Made by a program: the position numbers and the translations under genes
Shown here: positions 7,918 through 16,899 of the stretch, piece by piece
Layout of the letters: each line of letters starts with the position of its first letter
How positions within the stretch are numbered: position 1 is the first letter of the stretch
The notes under the pieces: model-generated
Database searches by the model: none
Told to the model about the DNA's origin: nothing
Seen by the model: only the letters and a program-made list of their open reading frames with translations
Source of the DNA: Alkanindiges illinoisensis
GTDB lineage: Bacteria; Pseudomonadota; Gammaproteobacteria; Pseudomonadales; Moraxellaceae
Assembly (NCBI RefSeq): GCF_004377485.1
Contig: NZ_SNTY01000020.1
Span: 1-42,067, forward strand
Direction: 5' to 3'
Length of the DNA stretch: 42,067 bases

Positions 7918-9330
7918 TTAGTGGGCCATGCGAGTTACTTCATGGGACCGGGTTGCTGGAGTAGCCAGCATATCCGGCGGGAACAGGCGGCTTTCAAACT
8001 GTGGCAGCATCAGCGCCATATTTTGCCCGAGCTTGAATTGTGGCTGTGAATGCGGAAAACCCTGTGCTTTTTCCCATTGCTTGATGCGTCCATTGGCCAT
8101 ATCAAATGCTGTTTTAAAGCTGTGCTGCTCCCGTAATGCCTCATCAAAGAAGGCACGGCCAAAATAGGTATAGTCGGCTTCATTGGTACAGCCAAATGAG
8201 GTACGGTCAGCCGAGGATGCAGTAATCACCAGCGTATCGGGTGATTGCAAGGCCGACACAAAACTGCCGGAATAGCAGGATGAAATGACAATCACCCGCC
8301 AGCGAATACCGGAGCGATCCAGGGTTTCACGCAGCCATTGTGGGTCAATAGATTGCATGTCAATCGGCTCATTGGCCAGTTCAAACACATTGGGCAGGCC
8401 ATGCGACGTCATGTATAAAAACAGCACATCGCTGTCAGGATTCATTTGCTGACCAATCCGTGCCAGACTACGCTCAATGCTGGTTTTGGTGGCGATAGGC
8501 TGACTGATAAAGGTAGCCTTGTTATTCACCAGACCAATGGAGCGGCCATAGGTGCCGAAACGGGTGTCGAACTGGCGCTGAATGCGGTCAACTTCCGATT
8601 TAAATACGTCCTGATAGCCTGCCCCGGCAATACCCATAAAATACCAGTTGCTCTGGCCGGGCACACTGCTCTGCATTTGAGACAGCACATCATCAAGCAG
8701 GCGCGGCTGGGCATAAATCGCAGCTTCTGGTAGCGTAATGCGAGTTTCTTCCACTTTCCAGATGGGCTGGCTGCTAACCGAAGACTGCCAGATGGTCAGG
8801 GTAATAATGATACCCACCAGAATTAAGGCCTGCTCCCACCACGGCCAGTGTAGTGCGCGGGCAAATACCCAGAATACTGCAACAGTTTGCCAGACAAACA
8901 GCACCAGAAAAATCGTGGGCAGATATTCATAACTGACATCCGGCAGGCGGTCAATTTGTCCTAGAAATTGTATAAAGCTTTGTAATAGCGCAACATTAAC
9001 ATCAGCAATCAGCCATAGCATGGCTGGAACCAGCATTAAGCGGCCAAGGCCACTGCGCTGTGCCAAAAAAATCCCGGCAATCAAGGCAATAAAAGGCCAC
9101 AACAGGTAGCTCACCAGCCCCTGCAAATTAAAATGCCCTGCCCCACCTGCTGTTAACCAGCTAAACAGGGTATTGGCCAGACAAGCCAGCACCGCCCAGA
9201 ACAGGAACTGCCAGCCATTGGGGGTAACCCAGTCAAAGCAGCGTCTTGAGCCAATCAGCATCCACCACGCGGCAATCTGGTTATCACGCAAATCACTAAG
9301 AAAGTTACGAGAAGGCTTTAGTTCAATCAT
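7918..9330 (-). CDS. Membrane-anchored C13 (legumain/caspase-fold) family cysteine peptidase
   Basis: The 470-residue protein has an N-terminal membrane domain with about five hydrophobic segments (roughly 42-60, 72-90, 96-120, 137-158, 166-183). A C-terminal peptidase C13 domain starts near residue 205. The catalytic dyad is visible as FLYMTSHGLP (His310) and VIVISSCYSGSF (Cys352), the spacing and context of clan CD enzymes (legumain, GPI transamidase, caspases). The domain is followed by TASSADRTSFGC and DYTYFGRAFFDEAL, also usual for bacterial C13 proteins. Substrates of these bacterial enzymes are not known to me. The adhC remnant follows about 80 bp downstream; bioD is 129 bp upstream. 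Confidence 0.88.
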   Translation of the reverse strand: MIELKPSRNFLSDLRDNQIAAWWMLIGSRRCFDWVTPNGWQFLFWAVLACLANTLFSWLTAGGAGHFNLQGLVSYLLWPFIALIAGIFLAQRSGLGRLMLVPAMLWLIADVNVALLQSFIQFLGQIDRLPDVSYEYLPTIFLVLFVWQTVAVFWVFARALHWPWWEQALILVGIIITLTIWQSSVSSQPIWKVEETRITLPEAAIYAQPRLLDDVLSQMQSSVPGQSNWYFMGIAGAGYQDVFKSEVDRIQRQFDTRFGTYGRSIGLVNNKATFISQPIATKTSIERSLARIGQQMNPDSDVLFLYMTSHGLPNVFELANEPIDMQSIDPQWLRETLDRSGIRWRVIVISSCYSGSFVSALQSPDTLVITASSADRTSFGCTNEADYTYFGRAFFDEALREQHSFKTAFDMANGRIKQWEKAQGFPHSQPQFKLGQNMALMLPQFESRLFPPDMLATPATRSHEVTRMAH

Positions 9331-9459
9331 CTAGTGATTCGCTCACATCACACCCAAACTGCATGCGTGTATCCTAGCAAGAAAAGCATTTTAAACTGTA
9401 TTTTTCTTGTCTATGAACAACATAGATTACAAAAATAAGCCAAAGAGCAATGTCAGAAT

Positions 9460-10185
9460 TCAGTTTTTGTCGTCAGCTGCCGGACTCACCAGTTCACTGG
9501 GCCACCGGATTGAATCTATCAAATCAGCAACCTGACCATTCGCTGCATAAGGCACGATTCCAAGGCAAGGTGCGCTGAGTTTTTTTGTGAGGGTTTCAAT
9601 TTGCTCTGCCATAAAAGGCTCTTCGGCATGCAGGCAATTGGCCACCCAGCCCGCTAACGGCAAACCATCACGCATAATCAGCTCAGCCGTCAGCAGCGCA
9701 TGGTTCAGGCAGCCTAGCCGGATACCCACTACCAGAATCACTGGCAGGCGCAATTGCTTGGCCACGTCAGAAATACATTCCTGCATATTGATGGGCACAC
9801 GCCAGCCACCTGCACCTTCCACCAGAATCCGGCTGGCCCGGGTCGACAGTCCAGCCCGGATGTGCCCAACCACGCGCCCAGCCTGCAAGCGCTCGCCCAC
9901 CTGTGCTGCTGCAATATGCGGTGAGGTTGCTGCGGGTAACTTAATCGGTGCCAGCAACTCTTCCACCAGTTTAATACTGGCATATTGTTGCAAACATTGC
10001 GCATCGTCACTGTGTAGATTCCCTGATGCATCAGTACTACACCCTGCGGAAATTGGCTTAATGGCAAAGCAGTCATAACCCTGACTACTGGCGCGCGCCA
10101 ACAACAGGCTACTGACAAAAGTTTTGCCCACATCCGTGTCAGTTCCGGTGACAAAATAAGCATGACGGGCGGTGGCTATACTCAT
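9460..10185 (-). CDS. bioD: ATP-dependent dethiobiotin synthetase
   Basis: BioD closes the ureido ring of biotin, turning 7,8-diaminopelargonate, CO2 and ATP into dethiobiotin. The 241-residue product begins with the P-loop FVTGTDTDVGKT (about 11-22), followed by the substrate-binding IKPISAGC and LVEGAGGWRVPI segments, all standard for the family. It lies 86 bp downstream of bioC in the same direction. The other biotin genes (bioF, bioA, bioB, bioH) are not in the window, so the pathway is dispersed in this genome. The start ATG gives a normal N-terminus. Confidence 0.95.
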   Translation of the reverse strand: MSIATARHAYFVTGTDTDVGKTFVSSLLLARASSQGYDCFAIKPISAGCSTDASGNLHSDDAQCLQQYASIKLVEELLAPIKLPAATSPHIAAAQVGERLQAGRVVGHIRAGLSTRASRILVEGAGGWRVPINMQECISDVAKQLRLPVILVVGIRLGCLNHALLTAELIMRDGLPLAGWVANCLHAEEPFMAEQIETLTKKLSAPCLGIVPYAANGQVADLIDSIRWPSELVSPAADDKN

Positions 10186-10271
10186 AAAACGAACCCTAAT
10201 CAGTTAAAACCAATCAAAACCTGCTAACTTTGCCAAATCCTGCTATGCCCTTATAAATAAATATGAAAGTA

Positions 10272-11030
10272 TTAATAGGTATTGAGAAAGGCTAATGGAT
10301 GGGCAGAAGCTGGCTTTTTAAGATGCAAAAACAATACCTCAAACGACAAGGCAATGGGTGACTGATCCTGTAGCCATTGTTTCCAGCGCGACAAGTCCTG
10401 ACTGGATTTTTTCTGACCAGATTGCGTCTGCCCAGTCTGGTCACCACCCATTTGCCGGATTGCTGCAATCAGTGCTTTTAAATTGGTAAAATCCTGACTA
10501 AATTTCTGGGTTTCATATTTCACTAAAACAGAACCTGCTTGTTCCAGCCACGCCTGTACTGGCTCAAACTGGAATAATGGAAAACCCGGATAGCGCAACG
10601 CCACTTCAGACAGTGAACCCGCCACTGGAATGGCCAGCCATGCCTCGCCTCCTGGCTGAATGACACGCAGGATTTCCGGCACAATGCCTGAACCCAGCCA
10701 GTGCAAGGCAAAATTACTCACTGCACCATCCAGCATGTCATCCGCTAACGGCAACTGGCTAATATCGGCCAGAATGGTTTGTATGCGGTCATCATTTTCC
10801 AGTGCCTTTAGCATATTGGGTGCAAGGTCAATCGCCCAGACCCGTGCACCCTGTGCAGCCAGTGTTTTGGCCAGCACGCCTGTGCCACACCCGGCATCCA
10901 GCCATACGCTGTTGGGTACTACAGGACCCATCCAATCCAGCAAATGCCGGGCAGATTGCTGCTGGAGTAAACTGACCTGATCGTATTGCCCTGCGGCTGC
11001 ATTGAACTTTTGCCAGATGGGCGTATCCAT
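10272..11030 (-). CDS. bioC: Malonyl-[acyl-carrier protein] O-methyltransferase
   Basis: BioC methylates malonyl-ACP with S-adenosylmethionine to start pimelate synthesis for biotin. The 252-residue protein begins with FNAAAGQYDQVSLLQQQSA, the BioC-type N-terminus, followed by SAM motif I VWLDAGCGTGVLA (about 42-54), motif II AIDLAPNML, and the NFALHWL segment typical of BioC rather than of general class I methyltransferases. The adjacent bioD supports the assignment. A Gln/Ser/Lys-rich insertion (GDQTGQTQSGQKKSSQD, about 196-212) is probably a surface loop. Confidence 0.92.
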   Translation of the reverse strand: MDTPIWQKFNAAAGQYDQVSLLQQQSARHLLDWMGPVVPNSVWLDAGCGTGVLAKTLAAQGARVWAIDLAPNMLKALENDDRIQTILADISQLPLADDMLDGAVSNFALHWLGSGIVPEILRVIQPGGEAWLAIPVAGSLSEVALRYPGFPLFQFEPVQAWLEQAGSVLVKYETQKFSQDFTNLKALIAAIRQMGGDQTGQTQSGQKKSSQDLSRWKQWLQDQSPIALSFEVLFLHLKKPASAHPLAFLNTY

Positions 11031-11169
11031 TGAAGCTTCCGTTTTAAATGCCTAAGACTTAGATGTACTGATAGCACAAGGGTTAATAGCACAATTGCCC
11101 TGCTTTTTATATGCAGCTTGAGGTGCAAAACAGCGATAGTTCCAAGATTACAGCACGCTATCTTGCTTA

Positions 11170-11970
11170 CTATAGCCTGGACTGGAAATAACCATCAAAG
11201 CGGCAGGCATCTCCAAGCCATTGATGCTGGGGAATAGCTGCTGTTAGGGTTGGGGCATGCCGTGGCCGCTTGACAATTACCCGGCCTGCTATGTGTTGCG
11301 CTAATGGCAGCAGATATTCACCTAAATCCATTGTACCGTTGTCAGGCAATAACTGATGCAATATCTGCATTTCTTTTTTCACCAGCGCCTGCTTTTTCTG
11401 GTCTTTATGTCCCCCTTTGGGAAACATGGGATCAAGATAAACTACATCTACACGGCTACCCGATTGCTGGCATTGCGTTAAATAGTCTCTGGCTTCACCA
11501 TGCACCAGTTGAATGCGCTGCATGGTGTCCGCCAGTTCAGCATGTTGGCTAGCTGCCAGATGGGCATCCTGTAGGAGTGCAAACAGCACCGGATGGCGTT
11601 CAATCAGGGTCACGCGGGCACCCAGCCAGGCCAGTAATAGACCATCATGGCCCAAGCCTGCGGTGGCATCAATGATTGTTGGCTGCTGCTCGGTTTGGCA
11701 GGCCCGCGCAATCAGTTCATTTTTATGGGAAGCACGCTTTAAGCGGGCAAGCTGGCCAATCCAGTCGGGTTGCATTTGCATACCGGCAGCAGCCAGATGC
11801 AATCCTTTGTGATCCAGTACTAGTGCCAGCTCAGGATGCTGCCGTAAAAACTTGGGATTTATTTTGTCGACGATTTGCAGCGTCGTCTCTACACCACGTT
11901 GTAAAAATTGCGTCTGACAGTCCAGTGCATGCGGCTGTTGCTCATGCGTGGCCCATAAGGTCAGATGCAT
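11170..11970 (-). CDS. rsmJ: 16S rRNA (guanine(1516)-N(2))-methyltransferase
   Basis: RsmJ methylates G1516 of 16S rRNA with S-adenosylmethionine. The 266-residue product shows the family pattern: LVLDHKGLHL before the domain, the SAM motif IIDATAGLGHDGLLLAWLG, IERHPVLFALLQD, and the catalytic YLDPMFPKGGHKDQKK segment. The start at 11970 is chosen because it overlaps the uppP stop in a TAATG arrangement, which signals translational coupling; a frame extension to 11994 would reach into uppP. It is the last gene of tsaB-uppP-rsmJ. Confidence 0.92.
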   Translation of the reverse strand: MHLTLWATHEQQPHALDCQTQFLQRGVETTLQIVDKINPKFLRQHPELALVLDHKGLHLAAAGMQMQPDWIGQLARLKRASHKNELIARACQTEQQPTIIDATAGLGHDGLLLAWLGARVTLIERHPVLFALLQDAHLAASQHAELADTMQRIQLVHGEARDYLTQCQQSGSRVDVVYLDPMFPKGGHKDQKKQALVKKEMQILHQLLPDNGTMDLGEYLLPLAQHIAGRVIVKRPRHAPTLTAAIPQHQWLGDACRFDGYFQSRL

Positions 11971-12791
11971 TACCACTGAATCCAGCCTGTCCACGCCGTC
12001 ACTAAAATCACCACACCAAAGATAATGCGGTAATAGGCAAACACACTAAAATCATGTTTGGACACATAACGGATCAGTGCGCGAATCACAATAAGCGCTG
12101 ACACAAAAGCCACCAGCATCCCAACGCCCAGCACCAGCATGTCATTACTGTGCAACTCATGACGCGATTTGTATAAATCCAGCAGACCTGCACCCATGAG
12201 CACCGGAATGCCCAGAAAAAACGAAAACTCGGCGGCAGTCTTGCGTGACACGCCCATCAGCAAGCCACCAATGATGGTAGAACCAGAGCGTGAAGTTCCC
12301 GGAATTAGCGCCAGACACTGAATCAAGCCAATCAGAATGGCATGTTTAAAGCTGATGTCTTCAACTTCCTGTGCTTCAATCTGATGTGGTCGCTTTTCTG
12401 CCCATAAAATAATGATACCGCCGACAATCAATGCAATAGCAACTGTTATGGCATTAAACAAATAAGCCTTGATCTGATCACCCAGACTCAAGCCAATAAT
12501 CACAATGGGAATGGATGCCACAATCAGGTTAATGCTTAAGCGCTGGCCTTCGGGTTTTCCGGTCAATGCCCCAATGAGTGCGCCCCACAGCTTGCCCCAG
12601 TATTCATAAATAACAGCTGCAATCGCACCAATTTGTACGGCCACGGCAAAAAGCTCACGCTTTTCCAGCGTCCAGAAATCCAGTAGCTGTGCGGTTAGAA
12701 TCAAATGGCCGGTACTGGAAATAGGCAAAAATTCGGTAATCCCTTCCACCAGTCCCATAATTGCCGCCTGAATCAGCAACCAAATATCCAT
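11970..12791 (-). CDS. uppP: Undecaprenyl-diphosphate phosphatase (BacA type)
   Basis: UppP regenerates undecaprenyl phosphate, the lipid carrier for peptidoglycan and other envelope polymers, and gives some bacitracin resistance. The 273-residue integral membrane protein has both signature motifs: EGITEFLPISSTGHL near the N-terminus and PGTSRSGSTIIGG in the centre, with about eight hydrophobic helices. The start at 12791 has AGGAG five bases upstream; the GTG at 12797 is too close to that site. The stop overlaps the rsmJ start. It follows tsaB by 54 bp in the same direction. Confidence 0.96.
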   Translation of the reverse strand: MDIWLLIQAAIMGLVEGITEFLPISSTGHLILTAQLLDFWTLEKRELFAVAVQIGAIAAVIYEYWGKLWGALIGALTGKPEGQRLSINLIVASIPIVIIGLSLGDQIKAYLFNAITVAIALIVGGIIILWAEKRPHQIEAQEVEDISFKHAILIGLIQCLALIPGTSRSGSTIIGGLLMGVSRKTAAEFSFFLGIPVLMGAGLLDLYKSRHELHSNDMLVLGVGMLVAFVSALIVIRALIRYVSKHDFSVFAYYRIIFGVVILVTAWTGWIQW

Positions 12792-12845
12792 ACGCACTCC
12801 TAATGCTATAAAAGCAACACACTACATTGACATGATTAAAAAAGC

Positions 12846-13541
12846 TTAATTTTTTGATGAACCCTGCTCGGCAATTTTTTTCCAGGCATTATCACGCAAG
12901 TAAACTGGCAACGCCTGATCTGCACTCACCGCTTTACCTGCCTTAAATGCTGCATAACCCAGCCGGGCAATATCTGTACTATTGGCATGTACATCCGAAT
13001 AGGTAGCCATTTCACTGGCATGGGTCAATAGCGGGCCCCCATTCCCAGCCAGTGCATAACACTGTGCTTGATCAGGCAATTTAACCTGATCATAGGCAAC
13101 CAGCTGTTCAATGCCAGATTCATCGGTTAGCGGCTGCATCAATTGCTGCTGATCCAACTGATAAGCCGCGGCATATACCTCATTCATTCGGGCATCCAGC
13201 ACTGCCAATACCTGCGTCAACTGATGCTGTCGATACGCAGCCTGCGCCAGTGCCTGCAGGGTCGACACCGGGACAACCGGTAGATCATGCGCCCATGCCA
13301 AAGCCTGCGCCACGGCAGCATTAATTCGCACACCACTAAATGATCCCGGCCCACGACTAAACGCAATGGCTTCCAGTGCAGCCACCTGGATTCCCTGCTC
13401 GGCCAATACCGCATCAATCATGGGTAAAATCAGGCGGGTTTGCTCACGGCTACGGTTGTCCTCACGATGAGCCAGCACAGTTTGCCCATCAAACAACGCC
13501 ACAGAACACCATTCATTTGCCGTTTCCAGTGCCAAAAGCAT
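12846..13541 (-). CDS. tsaB: tRNA threonylcarbamoyladenosine biosynthesis protein TsaB
   Basis: TsaB is the non-catalytic, protease-like ASKHA-fold partner of TsaD in making the t6A37 modification of ANN-decoding tRNAs. The 231-residue product has the family N-terminus LALETANEWCSVALFDG, the segment FSRGPGSFSGVRI (about 62-74), and LAVLDARMNEVYAAAY. TsaD's His-x-x-x-His iron site is absent, as expected for TsaB. It heads the probable operon tsaB-uppP-rsmJ and is divergent from a small membrane protein gene, with a 265-bp gap that should carry both promoters. Confidence 0.94.
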   Translation of the reverse strand: MLLALETANEWCSVALFDGQTVLAHREDNRSREQTRLILPMIDAVLAEQGIQVAALEAIAFSRGPGSFSGVRINAAVAQALAWAHDLPVVPVSTLQALAQAAYRQHQLTQVLAVLDARMNEVYAAAYQLDQQQLMQPLTDESGIEQLVAYDQVKLPDQAQCYALAGNGGPLLTHASEMATYSDVHANSTDIARLGYAAFKAGKAVSADQALPVYLRDNAWKKIAEQGSSKN

Positions 13542-13805
13542 CCTGTACCCCCAAGCCTAGCCCGTGTATTGTTTCTTGATGTGTTACTTGATTTTAACGT
13601 CTGCTCAACGCCTGCAAGCCTATCGTTAAAGCGGGCTATATTAACAAAAACTGTTGACCATTTATTACTTAAGTTGTTTTTGTTTGAATATCGTCAAATC
13701 CTGGCAAAAAAACCAAACAGGATAGTTACAGCAATTCACCAGATCAGGAAACAAACTACTATAAATTAATGAGATACCGTCAAGTATATAGTTTGGGGTG
13801 AAATC

Positions 13806-14228
13806 ATGCGTTCTTTATCACGTACCCGGGCGTTTCAGGCACTTCGTGAACGTCAGCGTGCCCGACTTTCCAGAAAGCCGGAAAAAGCACCCACCAAAGG
13901 CTGGGTTAACCGGTTACAGTTTGCCTTTTTTTCAGGTGTGATGGGATTATTGCTGGGTGGCCTGTTTGACTTTCTGACTTCCCTGATCCGCACTTTTACT
14001 CAGCCGGACGGAGATGGCCAGTTTATCTGGTTTCTGGCTTATGTCTTTGCTGGACTGGGCGCGCTGGTTGGTTTTTGCTTTGGTCCGCGAGCGGGTGAGC
14101 TATATGCACAAATTTTTGCGCTTGATGATCATGGTTCCAGCACTGCGACCAGTGAACTGATCCGTCTGATTGCCAAAACCTTGCTGGTGGCAGCATTAAT
14201 CTGGTGTGTTCTGCTGATCTTTACCTAA
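13806..14228 (+). CDS. Small membrane protein of unknown function
   Basis: I do not recognise this 140-residue protein. It has an Arg-rich N-terminus (RTRAFQALRERQRARLSRK, about residues 6-24) that should stay in the cytoplasm. Three hydrophobic segments follow at about 39-62, 74-94 and 121-139. The second contains the glycine pattern AGLGALVGFCFGPRAGE. The start ATG has a GGGGTG sequence about six bases upstream. It faces the opposite-strand gene at 14317, and no partner is obvious. Confidence 0.65.
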   Translation: MRSLSRTRAFQALRERQRARLSRKPEKAPTKGWVNRLQFAFFSGVMGLLLGGLFDFLTSLIRTFTQPDGDGQFIWFLAYVFAGLGALVGFCFGPRAGELYAQIFALDDHGSSTATSELIRLIAKTLLVAALIWCVLLIFT

Positions 14229-14316
14229 AAGAAATAATGCCAAACAATTAAGATTTACCTCGAAAGCCCCCACGACGCATTAAGTACTGATTAAAAGACT
14301 CAGTGTGGGGCCAGAT

Positions 14317-14799
14317 CTACTCATCTTCCGGGAAAACAGTTTCCCACTCATCAGTTTTGGCCCGCACCCCGGTTAAACGATCAATTTTGCGCTGGAGTTG
14401 CTCCCTGAGTAACTCCGTTTGCTGGCCTACCCGCTGCCATTGCTGCTGCACGGTAAAAGGCTGATGCTTCTGGGCAAGACTACTGGCATTGACAGGCAAA
14501 TATAAGGATGCAGCACCCAGTCCAGTCAGGCGTTTTTCTGTACTGCCAAACCATGGACTTTGCGCGCATAGGCTGGTGCATAATTGTGGCATCACCTTGG
14601 ATTGCAATTGCTCCAGCAACTCCTTGGCTTGCGTCCGGCTCAAATTGGTAAAAGGCTGCTTTTGAGCCAGTTCAACCTGTTTTTCCAGCAAATCCATCAC
14701 CTGCTGCAGGGAATGGTGATCCCGGACGGTTTGCGCCATATCACTCACCAGCGCAGCAATCAGCTTGCGTTTTGCAACCGCTTTTACCTGACTACCCAT
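14317..14799 (-). CDS. Hypothetical coiled-coil-rich cytoplasmic protein
   Basis: I do not recognise this 160-residue protein. It has no signal peptide or membrane segment and is rich in Gln, Leu, Glu and Lys. Predicted helical stretches (about 27-70 and 115-145) have heptad-like leucine spacing and suggest a coiled-coil or helical-bundle protein. The C-terminus is acidic (DEWETVFPEDE). The start at 14799 is used because GAGG lies five bases upstream; a GTG two codons earlier would be too close to it. It overlaps no neighbour; the upstream gap of about 140 bp separates it from the convergent-side small genes. Confidence 0.6.
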   Translation of the reverse strand: MGSQVKAVAKRKLIAALVSDMAQTVRDHHSLQQVMDLLEKQVELAQKQPFTNLSRTQAKELLEQLQSKVMPQLCTSLCAQSPWFGSTEKRLTGLGAASLYLPVNASSLAQKHQPFTVQQQWQRVGQQTELLREQLQRKIDRLTGVRAKTDEWETVFPEDE

Positions 14800-14940
14800 A
14801 CACACCTCATTACGTCAAACACAGCAAAGAGATCATTCAATAAATACTATAATATCAAAATAATGACGTCAAAATCCGGTATCTGCATCCAGCAATCGTC
14901 TGGCTACACAATTGCCCAGACGCGTAATATGCGTTAACAC

Positions 14941-15474
14941 TTATAACTGATGAGGCCGCAAACCATTTTTAAATTTCTGATAATGGCTGGCATAATGCAA
15001 CGCACTCATGCGGTTCATTTGTGCCACCATGTCACTGGATTCCTTAACGACCTTACCGGGTGATCCCATCACAATGGAATTATCCGGAATAACTTTACCT
15101 TCAGGAATAAGGGCATTGGCGCCAATAATACAGTTCTTGCCAATCACTGCATTGTTCAATACCACAGCGTTAATGCCAATGAGTGTATTGTCACCAATGG
15201 TACAGCCATGCAGCATGGCCTGATGTCCAATCGTTACATATTCACCAATTGTCAGTGCAATGCCTGCATCCGTATGCAGTACCGCGTTTTCCTGTACATT
15301 ACTGTAATTGCCCAGAATAATCGGGCTGTTATCGGCACGAATAACTGCACCAAACCAAACACTAACCTGCTGGCCCAATTGCACCTGACCAATGACTGTT
15401 GCATTGTCAGCTACCCAGCCATCCCAAGGACTTATTAGACTAGTAGGGCAATGGTCATCCAGACAATACAGCAT
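14941..15474 (-). CDS. Gamma-carbonic anhydrase-like hexapeptide-repeat protein
   Basis: The 177-residue product is a left-handed beta-helix protein of the YrdA/PaaY group. Imperfect hexapeptide repeats run from ATVIGQVQLGQQVSVW through ALIPEGKVIPDNSIVMGSPGKVV. Three histidines in VLHTDAG, IGHQAML and LHGCTIG are placed like the zinc ligands of gamma-class carbonic anhydrases. Whether it hydrates CO2, acts as a thioesterase or is catalytically silent cannot be told from sequence. The start at 15474 has AAGG six bases upstream. The CoA-pyrophosphatase gene lies 60 bp upstream in the same direction and may be co-transcribed. Confidence 0.88.
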   Translation of the reverse strand: MLYCLDDHCPTSLISPWDGWVADNATVIGQVQLGQQVSVWFGAVIRADNSPIILGNYSNVQENAVLHTDAGIALTIGEYVTIGHQAMLHGCTIGDNTLIGINAVVLNNAVIGKNCIIGANALIPEGKVIPDNSIVMGSPGKVVKESSDMVAQMNRMSALHYASHYQKFKNGLRPHQL

Positions 15475-15534
15475 AATCATCCTTCCTATTTGATAAGGTT
15501 TAAATTACCAGATTTAAGCCACAAGATTTAAAAT

Positions 15535-16161
15535 TTAGATAATGTCCTGCGGCTGGTTCATTAATAACGGCCATTCTATGGAGTGCCTTAACCCACGCCT
15601 AAACAAGGACACTAGAATGCGTGCGGTCAAACCCCAGATAATTTCATTATCTAGCTGGAAACTGGGCATATAATATTGCTGCTGGTTGAGTTGCACTGGA
15701 TATGGCAGCGGCTGTGCCTTAATAATATGCATGAGTTCCACATAGAAAATCCGCTCGATTTCATCCGGTTGCGGAACAAGGATTACATCCGGTGGAATCA
15801 GGCCAACAATAGGTTTAACCCACAAGCCACTTTTGGCACGCTGACTGGGCAACTCTCCCAAAAGCTCTACCTGAAATGGATTTAAGCCAGTTTCTTCAAA
15901 AGCCTCACGCAGTGCCACCACAATATTACTGGTGTCTCCTGCTTCCCTGCGCCCCCCCGGAAAAGACACCTCACCCGCATGATGTCGCATATGCGAAGCA
16001 CGGCGCGTGAGCAACACTCTGGGCTGCTCTTCTTGGGTAATTGCCAGCAGCACGGCAGCATCGGCACGGCGTGGTGAAGGGGCAAAGCCAATGCCCTGCC
16101 TTAACTGATCAATCAGTGAGTCAGCTTTAAATCGCGGAGTTATCATAGTTTGCTGCATCAT
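15535..16161 (-). CDS. Nudix hydrolase, CoA pyrophosphatase (NudL) type
   Basis: The 208-residue protein carries a full Nudix box, with GGRREAGD leading to REAFEETGL (about residues 70-93). The CoA-specific upstream pattern LLTRRASHMRHHAGEVSFPGG also matches NudL/PCD1-type enzymes, which split coenzyme A into 3',5'-ADP and phosphopantetheine. Normal length and a C-terminal helical region are present. The start is uncertain by one or a few codons because two ATGs are adjacent and the ribosome binding site is weak. It is divergent from a second Nudix gene, 95 bp away. Confidence 0.88.
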   Translation of the reverse strand: MMQQTMITPRFKADSLIDQLRQGIGFAPSPRRADAAVLLAITQEEQPRVLLTRRASHMRHHAGEVSFPGGRREAGDTSNIVVALREAFEETGLNPFQVELLGELPSQRAKSGLWVKPIVGLIPPDVILVPQPDEIERIFYVELMHIIKAQPLPYPVQLNQQQYYMPSFQLDNEIIWGLTARILVSLFRRGLRHSIEWPLLMNQPQDII

Positions 16162-16256
16162 CGTAGCTTACCGCGTTAAACTGGCGATAACCAGATGCCA
16201 TAAACAAAGTTTTCAGTTATGCTCAACAACTCATCAAGATTTTACTGCTGCCATTC

Positions 16257-16787
16257 ATGTCTTTTTGCCTAAAATGCGGCCAGCAAGGCCAGATTGTTAT
16301 TCCAGAAGGTGACCAGCGCGAGCGTCTGGTATGTTCCAGCTGTGGTCATATTCATTATGAAAATCCCAAAGTTATTTGTGGGGCATTAGTCATTCATCAG
16401 GACAAAGTGCTGTTGTGCAGACGTGCCATTGAACCCCGCTATGGCTTATGGACATTACCAGCAGGTTTTATGGAATTACATGAAACCATGGAAGAAGGTG
16501 CAGCACGTGAAACCTGGGAAGAAGCAGAAGGCGTTGTGAATATTGAACAGCTTTACTGCATGTACAATATTCCCCGTATTGGACAGATTTATGTTCTGTT
16601 TAAAGGCAACTTACAGGATGGACAATATGGGGTAGGCAGTGAAAGTCTAGAATGCGGATTGTTTAGCGAACATGAAATTCCGTGGCAGCAACTCGCCTTT
16701 CCTAGCATCGAGCGCACGTTGAAACATTATTTTCATGACCGCAAGCAAGGTCAGTTTAGCATCCATCTTGAGACGATTGACCGCTAA
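16257..16787 (+). CDS. Nudix hydrolase with N-terminal zinc ribbon
   Basis: The 176-residue protein starts with a zinc ribbon, CLKC (4-7) and CSSC (about 26-29), followed by HIHYENPKVICGALV. A complete Nudix box comes next: GFMELHETMEEGAARETWEE (about 70-89). The LWTLPAGFME context resembles the ADP-ribose/FAD/NADH pyrophosphatase group with a Nudix_N_2 ribbon. The substrate is a nucleoside diphosphate linked to another group; which one cannot be stated. A strong bidirectional terminator follows. Confidence 0.87.
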   Translation: MSFCLKCGQQGQIVIPEGDQRERLVCSSCGHIHYENPKVICGALVIHQDKVLLCRRAIEPRYGLWTLPAGFMELHETMEEGAARETWEEAEGVVNIEQLYCMYNIPRIGQIYVLFKGNLQDGQYGVGSESLECGLFSEHEIPWQQLAFPSIERTLKHYFHDRKQGQFSIHLETIDR

Positions 16788-16840
16788 ATTTACTTAAACA
16801 AAATTTAATATCTTAAATGCTGAAATATAAAATTTACGGC

Positions 16841-16880
16841 TAAAAAAAGGGGCAAAACTCAAGTTTCGCCCCTTTTTTTA
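16841..16880. terminator. Bidirectional terminator between the Nudix gene and the fil cluster
   Basis: A long stem, TAAAAAAAGGGGC paired with GCCCCTTTTTTTA, is extended by a nearly complementary AAAACT/AGTTTC loop base. It has T runs on both strands and lies between two convergent genes, so it can end both the Nudix transcript and the fil transcript. Confidence 0.9.
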
Positions 16881-16899
16881 GCACTTTTTATTGATTGTT

